From Candidatus Bathyarchaeota archaeon (GTDB lineage: Archaea > Thermoproteota > Bathyarchaeia > Bathyarchaeales > Bathycorpusculaceae): a stretch of DNA of 38,730 nt. The first letter of the stretch is position 1. Each line of letters starts with the position of its first letter. The notes beneath the pieces were generated by a model. It saw only the letters and a program-made list of their open reading frames with translations, made no database searches and was not told the origin of the DNA. The position numbers and the translations under genes are program-made. Shown here in pieces: positions 1 to 7,903 of the stretch. The stretch covers positions 1-38,730 of the forward strand of contig JAFGNM010000116.1 in the NCBI GenBank assembly GCA_016927015.1. The letters run 5' to 3'.

Positions 1-63
1 AGGTTTCCATAAAGCTTATTTGCTGAACTCGGTTCACCCTCTCATGTGGAGAGAACAGCGAAA

Positions 64-975
64 ATGCATCTGGCAAATTTCAAGGAGTTATCCGGTAAGC
101 AGCTTAACGCTTTCGTTGACGTGGGCATCGAAGTTAAGTGTAATCCTGAGAATTATCGGAAAGCGTTGGACGCTGAGTCGTTGGCGCTTGTTTTCCAGAA
201 AACCAGCACGCGAACGCGGGTTGCTTTTGAGGTAGCGATGACTCAGCTTGGCGGTCACGCGTTGTACATTGATTGGAGAACAACGAACTTTACGTTGGCT
301 GACATTTACGATGAGACGCAGTATCTGTCGCGGAATGTTGATTGCGTCATGGCGCGGTTGCTTAGGAACGCGGATTTGCAGAGAATGGCGGATGCGTCGC
401 GTGTTCCGGTGATTAACGGTTGCGACGAGAAGTATCATCCAAGCCAAGCTATTGCCGATTTGATTACGATTAAAGAACGGAAGGGCAAGCTTGAAGGCGT
501 GAAGCTGGTTTACATCGGCGTTCACAACAACGTTTGTAACTCGCTGATTGAGGGCTGCACCAAGACTGGTGTGGAGCTTATCACGGTTACGCCACTTGTC
601 AATGAGCAAGCGCGTGATGACGAGCTGATGCAGGTGGCGAAGAAGACGGGTTTGTGGAAAACCACTTTGGACGCGAAGGAAGCGGTTGCTGACGCAGATT
701 TCGTTTACACGGACACGTGGATTGACATGGAATTCTTCACTGACCCGAAGTTCGCGCCGGAAAAAGAGAAGCGGCTGAAGCAGATGATGCCGTATCAAGT
801 CAACAATGAACTGCTGAAAGGCAGCAACGCGTACATTATGCATGACATGGCTATTCACAGGGGATACGAAATCAGCGCAGACGCAATTGAGAACCCGAAG
901 TCAGTGATTTATGAGCAAGCAGAAAACAGGCTGTACTCAGCCAAAGCCATACTGCTAAAACTCTTGAGCACTTAA
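64..975 (+). CDS. Ornithine/aspartate carbamoyltransferase family protein, substrate uncertain
   Basis: The carbamoyl-phosphate half is canonical: STRTR near residue 48, HPSQ near 130, and NNVCNSL in the second domain, which matches ornithine rather than aspartate carbamoyltransferases. The two motifs that normally hold ornithine are altered. The SMG loop position reads DTWIDMEFF, and the HCLP position reads MHDMAIHRG, so the Cys is Asp. The protein therefore may be an anabolic ArgF of a divergent subfamily or may use another amine. I chose ATG at 64 because GGAGAG lies about ten bases upstream and the family begins near this point; an in-frame GTG at 46 is the alternative. Length (303 residues) is normal for the family. 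No other arginine gene is adjacent. Family assignment is secure, the substrate is not. Confidence 0.85.
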   Translation: MHLANFKELSGKQLNAFVDVGIEVKCNPENYRKALDAESLALVFQKTSTRTRVAFEVAMTQLGGHALYIDWRTTNFTLADIYDETQYLSRNVDCVMARLLRNADLQRMADASRVPVINGCDEKYHPSQAIADLITIKERKGKLEGVKLVYIGVHNNVCNSLIEGCTKTGVELITVTPLVNEQARDDELMQVAKKTGLWKTTLDAKEAVADADFVYTDTWIDMEFFTDPKFAPEKEKRLKQMMPYQVNNELLKGSNAYIMHDMAIHRGYEISADAIENPKSVIYEQAENRLYSAKAILLKLLST

Positions 976-988
976 GCGCTCGGAACAG

Positions 989-1047
989 TCTATACCCCCT
1001 TATTTAAAGGAACTAATTTATAGCTCTGAGCCGAGGCGCCGTTGGAT
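989..1047. repeat. Conserved intergenic element, copy 1
   Basis: This stretch shares a block with 30482-30540. Both begin TCTATA, a run of five C, then TTATTTA; both continue through an AT-rich TATA-like section and CTGAG to GGCGCCGTTGGATAGAC (here) or AGCGCCGTCGGGTAGAC (there). The copy is followed by a C-rich run and CTATAGG. It may be a promoter plus the start of a small RNA, or a dispersed repeat. Function is unknown; similarity is by eye. Confidence 0.55.
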
Positions 1048-1107
1048 AGACCCCCTCTATAGGTTTCTGCATTCTATTTCTATTAAGATCCAAATATGAT
1101 TGGCTTG

Positions 1108-1199
1108 GTCAAGAAATCTTGACTAAGAAAAAGCCTGTTAGTCAAGAAATCTTGACTAAAAACGGGTGTTTCGGGCTTGTTTAGTCAAGAAACCTTGAC
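1108..1199. promoter_or_regulatory. Three copies of a GTCAAGA-N2-TCTTGAC palindrome
   Basis: Copies lie at 1108-1123, 1141-1156 and 1184-1199. The first two are identical (GTCAAGAAATCTTGAC); the third has one changed base (GTCAAGAAACCTTGAC). Copy 2 extends to a longer perfect dyad, 1138-1159. Start-to-start spacing is 33 and 43 bp, so the copies would fall on about the same face of the helix. They sit 60-155 bp upstream of the large surface-protein gene, where a transcription factor that binds as a dimer would be expected. The regulator is not identified. Confidence 0.7.
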
Positions 1200-1261
1200 A
1201 AAAACCCTTTTACAGCAGAAACAGTCCAATATTAAGCAGGGCTTTAGGGAGTGTTGGTTGA

Positions 1262-4200
1262 TTGGCATCACCCGATTGGCATGGGAACATCCCGAGAGAG
1301 GGCTGCCTAAAGCAGTGGTTTTTTAAATTTCTCTGCGTTGCATTTGTGTCTTTTCTTTTGTTTTCTCCTTATGCGTTTTTTCAGGCTCATGCAGATCCAG
1401 CATCAGGCGTCCAAATTGTTGATTCGTCTGGTCTGGTTGGTTTGTACGCTTCTCTTGCTTTAGATTCTAGTGATCAGGCTGGCATAAGTTACTATGATTT
1501 TACGAATAACGATTTGAAGTATGCTTCGTGGGCTGGTGCAGGCTGGGATATTCAAACCGTGGACTCCGAGGGGTTCGTAGGCTTACACACTTCTATCGTC
1601 TTTGACTCCAACGATAACCCACACATAAGCTATGATGGAAATAACGCTTTGAAATACGCTTCATGGAACGGCTCCGACTGGAACATCCAAATTGTCGATT
1701 CAGCTGGAGGGGGAAGTTTCACCTCCATCGCGTTGGATAAAAACGGCAATCCCCACATAAGCTACTTTCATCCCGCAAGTGGCGGCCGTTTAAAGTACGC
1801 TCAGTGGACTGGCTCATTTTGGAGCACTGAGATTGTTGATTCAGCACAACTAGCTGGCGAGTTCACTTCGCTGGCTTTAGACGCCGAGGGTAACCCACAC
1901 ATAAGCTACTATGACATTTCGAACGGTAACCTGAAATACGCTCGGCGGGGTGGTTCAGGCTGGAGTATACAGACAGTTGACGCTGCAGGAGATGTGGGCA
2001 CGTTTTCTTCTCTCGTCCTGGACTCAAGCGGCATCGCGCACATAGCTTATTGTGATGTTTCAAATGGCGATTTGAAGTATGCGGAATCAGTAGGGTCAAG
2101 TTGGAACATCAAAGTTGTCGATTTAGGAAAATGCGTTGACAGTTCGATAGCTCTTGATTCTAGTGGCCAACCGCATATAAGCTATGCCGACAATTCAGAC
2201 CACCGCCTAAAGTATGCCTTCTGGAACGGGTCAGATTGGATAATTCAAACTTTAGGTTCAGCGGGATACGTTGGCGAGTACACTTCCATTTCGGAACATT
2301 TCACTTCGCTTGAATTAGACAGCAATGACGTCGCGCGCATAGCTTTGTGTGACTCAAGTTACCGCTTGAAGTATGCTCATGCAGAGAGTCCCGCTGGCTT
2401 TCTTGCAAATTACGTGCAAACGACAGCTACGTTAACGGTGGAGCCAAACCCGATTGGTATCGGACAAGTAGCGTGGATTCACAAATCAATTAGCCCTCTT
2501 CCGCCTCCCTCTGGCGGAACGTTTAGTGGTTATACCCTGACGATAACAAAGCCTGATGGCACTGTCATTGTTGAAGGTCCTTATGCTTCTGCCGTGTATG
2601 AATACTTGCCATCGTCTGTTCTCAAGCCAGATATGCTTGGCACGTACACGCTTCGTTTAAGTTATTCGGGACAATACTTTGACAGCCAAGACGTCAACTA
2701 CCTTCCCAGTCAGAGCGAGACGGTAACCCTTTATGTGCAGAAAGACCCCGTGCCAAAAGTATTGTATATAGATGGTTCGGGTCCCTCACAATTCGCTTCT
2801 TACTCGCAAATTTCACCCGCCATAAGGGGGGCAAATCCAGGAGACACGTTATACGTACGGTCTGGAACGTACCACGGTGGCTTCACCGTGGATAAGGAGC
2901 TAACGTTAATCGGAGAGACTCCTTTGACCACAATAATCAACGGGATTAGTTATCAATTCACGACTGACATAACGATAAGCGCAAACAACGTCAACATGAC
3001 CGGATTCACGGTAAACGGGACACGCAGCCTGCAGGTGATTGGTTCTAAATGCTATTTCTTCCATAACAATTTCATGGATTCTATACAAGTCGTGTCAAAT
3101 TCATTGAATTTTTGGGATAATGGTGAAGAAGGCAACTACTGGAGTGACTACACAGGAACAGACTCTGATGGCGACGGCATAGGCGACACGCCATACATAA
3201 TCGATGCCAACAACATTGACAGATATCCACTCATGAACCCATTTAGCGATTATATCCCTCCTCCCAGGCCTTCATCAAATCCACCTCCATCCCCCACTCC
3301 TGCTCCTACTGCAACTCCAGTTTTTACGTCGGTTCTCCCACAAAAAGGGTTAAAAATACTCCAAGAGGTTGTTGGCCTTGACGTGTCGAGATATTCTGTT
3401 AAGGCAGAAGAAAGCCAATTTAGGGGTCCAGATGGAGTTACGCAGGACACTGTTTTCTACACTCTTACGGCGGACAGCAGCAGGCTAACGGCGCTTCTAG
3501 AATTCACCCATGGAAATTTAATGATGATACAGGTGCTTGATAAGGAGGGACCCTTATACTTGGCTAACTCAAAAACGAATATCAATGCTCTTGAATTGGC
3601 TAAAGCTTTCCTGAAAAGATACCAAACATACACTGGCGATCTCGTTTACGAGCAACTTGCGGGTATGCTTGAAGGCATGTACTTCATCCCCTCAAACTTT
3701 ACCAAGTCATCAGGAAACGCGGTCCTCGAAGTAACAGATAGCGATAGTGAGCGTCCATGTTTTAAATGGTATTACACTGCAAATGGTGCCAGTGCGCCCT
3801 ATTCCAAGTTCATATTCTTAGGCTTTAGAGACGGTTTCTTGGAGGCTTTTGTGGACAAGTGGCAGCTCTACGCGATTGGCAACGATGAAGTGAATATCTC
3901 TGAAAAAGAAGCTATAGCTATTGCGCTGGAAGCAGCCAAGTCTCACAGTTGGAGCCTGAAGCTGGACAACGATACGTTCAGCCCGAAAAATTTTGGCGAG
4001 AAAAACGTGGCTTGGACAGCCCTGATTTTCGACGGCGGATTGGACACGGATGAAACTCACGGCGGAGGGTCATTGACACTTTATCCTGTTTGGCGTGTTG
4101 CCATTGCCTTAAACAAGTGGTATGGTTCTATGTACGGCGTTGAAGTGGACGTCTGGGCAGACACGGGAGGAATTAGATCTGTCAAAGAAGCATGGTCGTT

Positions 4201-4420
4201 GATGCCTTCGCCAGAAGGAAGCGAAACCGCTGGTACGGATTCTTCCTCAACAAACCCATCACCCGATCCCACAAACTCACCCGCAACATCTCCCTCTCCA
4301 CCGCCAATAGGTGTAGCCCCAGAGTTTCCATTACTATGGATTCTTCCAATAGTAATCGTAGCGACGTTAGTGGGCGGGCTAATTTTCAGAAAGAAAAACA
4401 GTAAGGGCGGTGAAGCCTAA
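1262..4420 (+). CDS. Large secreted, membrane-anchored surface protein with propeller-like repeats and a beta-helix
   Basis: A hydrophobic signal segment lies at residues about 19-41. Residues about 45-395 hold roughly eight repeats with a common pattern (W-x-IQ-x-VDSAG ... SxALDSxGxPHISY ... LKYA), consistent with a beta-propeller. An Ig-like section follows (about 400-495), then a right-handed beta-helix/NosD-like region (about 498-660, with GDTLYVRSGTY and GNYWSDYTGTDSDGDGIGD), a Pro-rich linker, a mixed domain of about 290 residues without a confident family, a Ser/Thr/Pro linker, and a C-terminal APEFP-plus-TM-plus-basic tail like archaeal PEF-type sorting signals. The start is TTG at 1262: an in-frame TGA lies just upstream and no ATG or GTG precedes the signal peptide. 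Probably a cell-surface binding or scaffold protein; ligand unknown. Confidence 0.75.
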   Translation: MASPDWHGNIPREGCLKQWFFKFLCVAFVSFLLFSPYAFFQAHADPASGVQIVDSSGLVGLYASLALDSSDQAGISYYDFTNNDLKYASWAGAGWDIQTVDSEGFVGLHTSIVFDSNDNPHISYDGNNALKYASWNGSDWNIQIVDSAGGGSFTSIALDKNGNPHISYFHPASGGRLKYAQWTGSFWSTEIVDSAQLAGEFTSLALDAEGNPHISYYDISNGNLKYARRGGSGWSIQTVDAAGDVGTFSSLVLDSSGIAHIAYCDVSNGDLKYAESVGSSWNIKVVDLGKCVDSSIALDSSGQPHISYADNSDHRLKYAFWNGSDWIIQTLGSAGYVGEYTSISEHFTSLELDSNDVARIALCDSSYRLKYAHAESPAGFLANYVQTTATLTVEPNPIGIGQVAWIHKSISPLPPPSGGTFSGYTLTITKPDGTVIVEGPYASAVYEYLPSSVLKPDMLGTYTLRLSYSGQYFDSQDVNYLPSQSETVTLYVQKDPVPKVLYIDGSGPSQFASYSQISPAIRGANPGDTLYVRSGTYHGGFTVDKELTLIGETPLTTIINGISYQFTTDITISANNVNMTGFTVNGTRSLQVIGSKCYFFHNNFMDSIQVVSNSLNFWDNGEEGNYWSDYTGTDSDGDGIGDTPYIIDANNIDRYPLMNPFSDYIPPPRPSSNPPPSPTPAPTATPVFTSVLPQKGLKILQEVVGLDVSRYSVKAEESQFRGPDGVTQDTVFYTLTADSSRLTALLEFTHGNLMMIQVLDKEGPLYLANSKTNINALELAKAFLKRYQTYTGDLVYEQLAGMLEGMYFIPSNFTKSSGNAVLEVTDSDSERPCFKWYYTANGASAPYSKFIFLGFRDGFLEAFVDKWQLYAIGNDEVNISEKEAIAIALEAAKSHSWSLKLDNDTFSPKNFGEKNVAWTALIFDGGLDTDETHGGGSLTLYPVWRVAIALNKWYGSMYGVEVDVWADTGGIRSVKEAWSLMPSPEGSETAGTDSSSTNPSPDPTNSPATSPSPPPIGVAPEFPLLWILPIVIVATLVGGLIFRKKNSKGGEA

Positions 4421-4440
4421 CGGCTGAAAAAAAAGCACCT

Positions 4441-5475
4441 TTGTACATGGTGACTTGGCGTTGCACACGAAGATGCGTAGGCAACTGCCTGTACTGCAGC
4501 TATACGCCGGAACACGCAGTAGACGCTGAGGTGAACACTAAAACAGCCTACAAAATCGTTGACGAAATCTACTATTTCGGAGCACCCTGCTTCGGTATAA
4601 GCGGCGGCGAACCACTAATCCGACAAGACATCTTTGACATCATAGAATACGCCAAAAAAACTGGTTTCGGAGTAAGCCTGATAACCAGCGGGTTCGCCTT
4701 CGACGAAAAAAGATTGGATAACCTTGTGCGAAACGAAGTTTACACGGCAGTCAGCGTAGACGGCACCAGAGAATCAAACGACAAAATAAGAGGCAAAGGA
4801 AGCTACGACAAAGCCCTATACGCCGTGAAGAAGCTGTCAGAAAACGGAATCCTAGACTGCATAGTCACAACCATGACCAAATACAACATCAAAGACTCAG
4901 AGCACGTTGTCAAGCTCGCAGAAGAATACGGCGCCCGAATGGTCGTCTTTCACAACCTAGTCCCCGTGGGAAGAGCAGGATCTAACATGCCCGATTTGAC
5001 ACCCTCGCCGGAAGAGTACGAAGGGGCATTCAACAACATCTACGACCTGCAGGTTGAGTACGCGGGAAAAGTCCACGTGAACGTTTACGCGCCTTTCTAC
5101 GCCAGAATCGTCCGCCAAAGGAACCCAACTGAGTTTTGGAACTGGTTCCAAAATGGCTTTCTGGGCAAGTGCACGATCGGCGGAAACTACATCAGCGTAA
5201 CCGAGAACGGCGACTACAGGTCATGTGGTTTTAACGAGAATTACAGGCTGGGAAACGTGAAGTACCAGGGCTTGAAGGCAACGTGGGATGAGCTGCAGCG
5301 TTCTGAGTTGCACTTGAAGCTGAGAGACAAAAGCAACATCAAAGGCAAATGCGGCGTCTGCGAGTACCGTGAAATCTGCGGAGGCTGCAGGACAAGAGCC
5401 GAATACTACACGGGAGACCTGTTCGAAAGCGACCCCGCATGCGCATACATACCAAAAGTGCTCCGAGAAAAATAA
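4441..5475 (+). CDS. Radical SAM/SPASM-domain protein (copy 1)
   Basis: The radical SAM cluster motif CVGNCLYC (C-x3-C-x2-C) is near residue 12, followed by GISGGEP. The C-terminus carries an auxiliary-cluster region, CGVCEYREICGGCR, with one more Cys in DPAC. The closest relative in view is the protein at 36141-37223, nearly identical over the last 40 residues, including the ending IPKVLREK. SPASM proteins of this type include the haem-pathway enzymes AhbC/AhbD/NirJ and peptide-modifying enzymes; I cannot choose between them. Odd point: in-frame codons upstream of TTG 4441 (KKAPLYM) match the paralogue (RKGPLYI), yet no usual start codon exists between the in-frame stop at 4411 and 4441. The start is therefore uncertain and may involve a rare codon or a lost start. 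Confidence 0.85.
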   Translation: MYMVTWRCTRRCVGNCLYCSYTPEHAVDAEVNTKTAYKIVDEIYYFGAPCFGISGGEPLIRQDIFDIIEYAKKTGFGVSLITSGFAFDEKRLDNLVRNEVYTAVSVDGTRESNDKIRGKGSYDKALYAVKKLSENGILDCIVTTMTKYNIKDSEHVVKLAEEYGARMVVFHNLVPVGRAGSNMPDLTPSPEEYEGAFNNIYDLQVEYAGKVHVNVYAPFYARIVRQRNPTEFWNWFQNGFLGKCTIGGNYISVTENGDYRSCGFNENYRLGNVKYQGLKATWDELQRSELHLKLRDKSNIKGKCGVCEYREICGGCRTRAEYYTGDLFESDPACAYIPKVLREK

Positions 5476-5560
5476 AGCAAATAGCACCAAGGAAGGCCCG
5501 CGCTTCTTCAGGCAACATCGACTTTCCAGTTTGTTATGCTTGAAACTGTCCAGTGAAAAG

Positions 5561-5603
5561 AACGTTTTTATCTAATTTGTATAATAGCTATTCTTTCAAG
5601 GTG
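5561..5603 (+). promoter_or_regulatory. Promoter and ribosome binding site of the mevalonate operon
   Basis: A TATA-like TTTTTATC at 5565-5572 lies about 40 bases before the ATG of mevalonate kinase. AAGGTG at 5598-5603 is a plausible ribosome binding site. The 135-base gap upstream is the largest between 4441 and 14586, so this is the likely start of the isoprenoid transcript. Confidence 0.5.
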
Positions 5604-5610
5604 CTGTGTA

Positions 5611-6552
5611 ATGGGAAAAGGGTCTGGCTTCGGAAAAGTAATTTTGTTCGGCGAACACTTCGTGGTTCACGGAGTACCGGGTATTGTCTCAGCAATTGAT
5701 TCATCAACAGACGCAGAAGTTAAGAAAATCGAAAAAGGCCTCGTCATTAAGGACGAACGGAAAGCCGCTAAAGGTTACGCTGAAGAGAAAAGGCTTCAGC
5801 AAATCGAATCCATCGAACGAATGCTTAAAACAATGGGGCTCGACCCAAAACTGCCCTTAAACATTTGGGTAGGAGGAAGTCTTCCAGGCTTCAGCGGGTT
5901 GGGCGCTTCGGCGGCAAGCAGCGTCGCCATCGCCAGAGCAATCGCGGAAGAATTATCACTGAATCTTTCAGATGAGAAAATTAATCAAATAGCTTATGAG
6001 GCTGAGAAAGCGTACGCAGGCAACCCGTCGGGCATCGACAACACTGCTGCCACTTATGGGGGTTTGATGTGGTTTAAGAAGAACACTGCTGGCGGACCAG
6101 ACAGCGTTGAACGACTGCGCATACGCAAGCCTGTTGAAATAGTCATCGGCAGCACAGGCAAAGTTGCAAACACGAAAGCGATGGTTGCAGGCGTCGCCGA
6201 ACGCAAAAAGAAGAACCCAGAAAAATACGACCCAATCTTTAAACAAGCAGAAAACCTAACACACGCTGGACGAAAAGCCCTAGAAAGTTATGACCTTAAA
6301 AAACTCGGCGGACTCATGAACGAAAACCACCGCTTACTCCAAGAAATCGGCGTGTCCAGCAAAGAACTTGATCTGCTCGTGGATTTAGCGAGGAAACATG
6401 GCGCTTTCGGCGCAAAACTGACAGGCGGAGGCGGCGGAGGATGCATGACCGCACTGACACCGGGCAAAGAATTGCAGGAAAAAGTTGCCGCAGCCATCAA
6501 AAAAGAAGGATACGAAGTGTTAAAGACAAAAATTGGGATTGAAAAGATATAA
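5611..6552 (+). CDS. mvk: Mevalonate kinase
   Basis: GHMP-family kinase that phosphorylates mevalonate at C5 using ATP. The three family motifs are present: the N-terminal GKVILFGEHFVVHG (residues about 8-21), the phosphate-binding PGFSGLGASAASSVA (about 92-106), and the C-terminal GAKLTGGGGGGC (about 267-278). NPSGIDNTAATYGG near 138-150 carries the expected catalytic Asp region. Length (313) is typical of archaeal enzymes. It is the first gene of the run and is followed 38 bases later by the decarboxylase gene, so products are likely made together. No phosphomevalonate kinase or diphosphomevalonate decarboxylase is nearby, which fits the archaeal variant of the pathway encoded downstream. 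Confidence 0.95.
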   Translation: MGKGSGFGKVILFGEHFVVHGVPGIVSAIDSSTDAEVKKIEKGLVIKDERKAAKGYAEEKRLQQIESIERMLKTMGLDPKLPLNIWVGGSLPGFSGLGASAASSVAIARAIAEELSLNLSDEKINQIAYEAEKAYAGNPSGIDNTAATYGGLMWFKKNTAGGPDSVERLRIRKPVEIVIGSTGKVANTKAMVAGVAERKKKNPEKYDPIFKQAENLTHAGRKALESYDLKKLGGLMNENHRLLQEIGVSSKELDLLVDLARKHGAFGAKLTGGGGGGCMTALTPGKELQEKVAAAIKKEGYEVLKTKIGIEKI

Positions 6553-6590
6553 GGAAAACATTAGCCTATTAAAAAGGAGGATGGAGCTAA

Positions 6591-7898
6591 TTGGGTTTTA
6601 GAAGCTTCTTGGACCAGCTTAGCAAAAACGGAGAATTAACGCGCATAACCCGGGAAGTGTCAACAGAGTACGAGATGGCTGGGGTTATAGAGGCACTCGG
6701 CGAAAAACCTGTGCTTTTTGAAAAGGTGAAAGAATCCTGCATCCCAGTTGTAGCCGGCTTTGTGTCTTCTAAAGAAATAATCGCCCGAGCTTTAAACTTG
6801 AAAAAAGAGCATTTGCTACACAATTTATCCAGTGCTATAGAACATCCTTTGTTCCCACAGGTTGTGGAGAAAGGCGAATGCCAAGAGATAGTTGAGAAAG
6901 AAGTTGATTTAACAAAGCTGCCTATAATGAGGTACACGGAAAAGGACGGGGGAAAATACATCGCGTCCGCAGTCTCTATAGTGCGGGACCCTGAATTGGG
7001 CAGAAACATGTCTTTTCACAGGTTGATGCTGCTGAGCAAGAACCGGTTTGTGGCTCGAATAGTGGAAGATAGAGGAACAGACACCGCCCTCAAAAAGGCC
7101 GGCGGAGAACTTGACATCGCCATTTGCATAGGCAACTCAACCGCTGTTCTCCTTGCTGCTGCTACGTCCTTGCCGAAGGGCGTGGACGAGTTGGGAATGG
7201 CTAACGCGTTAGAGAAAACAGAGTTAGTGAAATGCAAGACCATTGATCTTGAAGTTCCCAAAAACTGCGAGTTTGTACTGGAAGGAAGAATAACCAAAGA
7301 AAAAACTTCAGAAGGCCCATTCCTAGATACGACAGGAACGATCGACAAGATAAGGCAGCAGCCAGTAATAGAAATCAAATGCGTTACGCACCGGGAAAAG
7401 CCAGTTTACCAAACAATTCTCCCTGGAAGGCACGAACACCAATTCTTGATGGGGATGCCTAAAGAGCCAACAATCTTTAACGAAGTGAACAAAGTCTGCG
7501 AATGCAGAGATGTTTACGTTACTCCGGGCGGTTGCAGTTGGCTTCACGCGGTTGTGCAGATAAAGAAGCAGAATGCAGACGACGGAAAGAAAGCGATTGC
7601 AGCAGCGTTTGAAGGACACAAGTCTCTGAAACACTGTATCATAGTAGATGACGACATAGACATTTACGACCCAAACGACGTTGAATGGGCTGTCGCCACA
7701 AGGTTCCAAGCAGACAAAAACGCCGTTATCTTACCTAACCAGCCAGGTTCATCTCTTGACCCGTCTGGAGACTTAACTGAAGGAAAAAAGGCGAGAACGT
7801 GCAAGATGGGCTTTGACGCTACGGTTCCATCTGGGAAAACAGACAAGAGCTTCGCGAAAGAGCGGTACAGAAAAGTTGACTTAAACAGGTTCCTGTGA
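6591..7898 (+). CDS. UbiD-family decarboxylase, probable trans-anhydromevalonate 5-phosphate decarboxylase
   Basis: UbiD-fold decarboxylase of 435 residues. The family region EGPFLDTTG (compare EGPFGD-TG in UbiD) is near residue 242, and PGRHEHQFLMG follows. UbiD enzymes need prenylated FMN made by a UbiX partner, which is not in this window. Placement between mevalonate kinase and the two phosphomevalonate dehydratase subunits supports the role of anhydromevalonate phosphate decarboxylase, which forms isopentenyl phosphate, rather than an aromatic-acid decarboxylase. The start is TTG at 6591: AAGGAGG ends ten bases before it, and the ATG at 6581 meets a stop after six codons. The stop lies five bases before the likely start of the next gene. 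Confidence 0.9.
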   Translation: MGFRSFLDQLSKNGELTRITREVSTEYEMAGVIEALGEKPVLFEKVKESCIPVVAGFVSSKEIIARALNLKKEHLLHNLSSAIEHPLFPQVVEKGECQEIVEKEVDLTKLPIMRYTEKDGGKYIASAVSIVRDPELGRNMSFHRLMLLSKNRFVARIVEDRGTDTALKKAGGELDIAICIGNSTAVLLAAATSLPKGVDELGMANALEKTELVKCKTIDLEVPKNCEFVLEGRITKEKTSEGPFLDTTGTIDKIRQQPVIEIKCVTHREKPVYQTILPGRHEHQFLMGMPKEPTIFNEVNKVCECRDVYVTPGGCSWLHAVVQIKKQNADDGKKAIAAAFEGHKSLKHCIIVDDDIDIYDPNDVEWAVATRFQADKNAVILPNQPGSSLDPSGDLTEGKKARTCKMGFDATVPSGKTDKSFAKERYRKVDLNRFL

Positions 7899-7903
7899 TT
7901 TTC

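Noticed and set aside
88-858. Long minus-strand open frame opposite the carbamoyltransferase
   Set aside because: Antisense to a clear gene in matching codon phase; its protein has no domain character.
1108-1199. Possible CRISPR array
   Set aside because: The repeats are 16-bp palindromes with unequal short spacers and only three copies; no cas gene is near.
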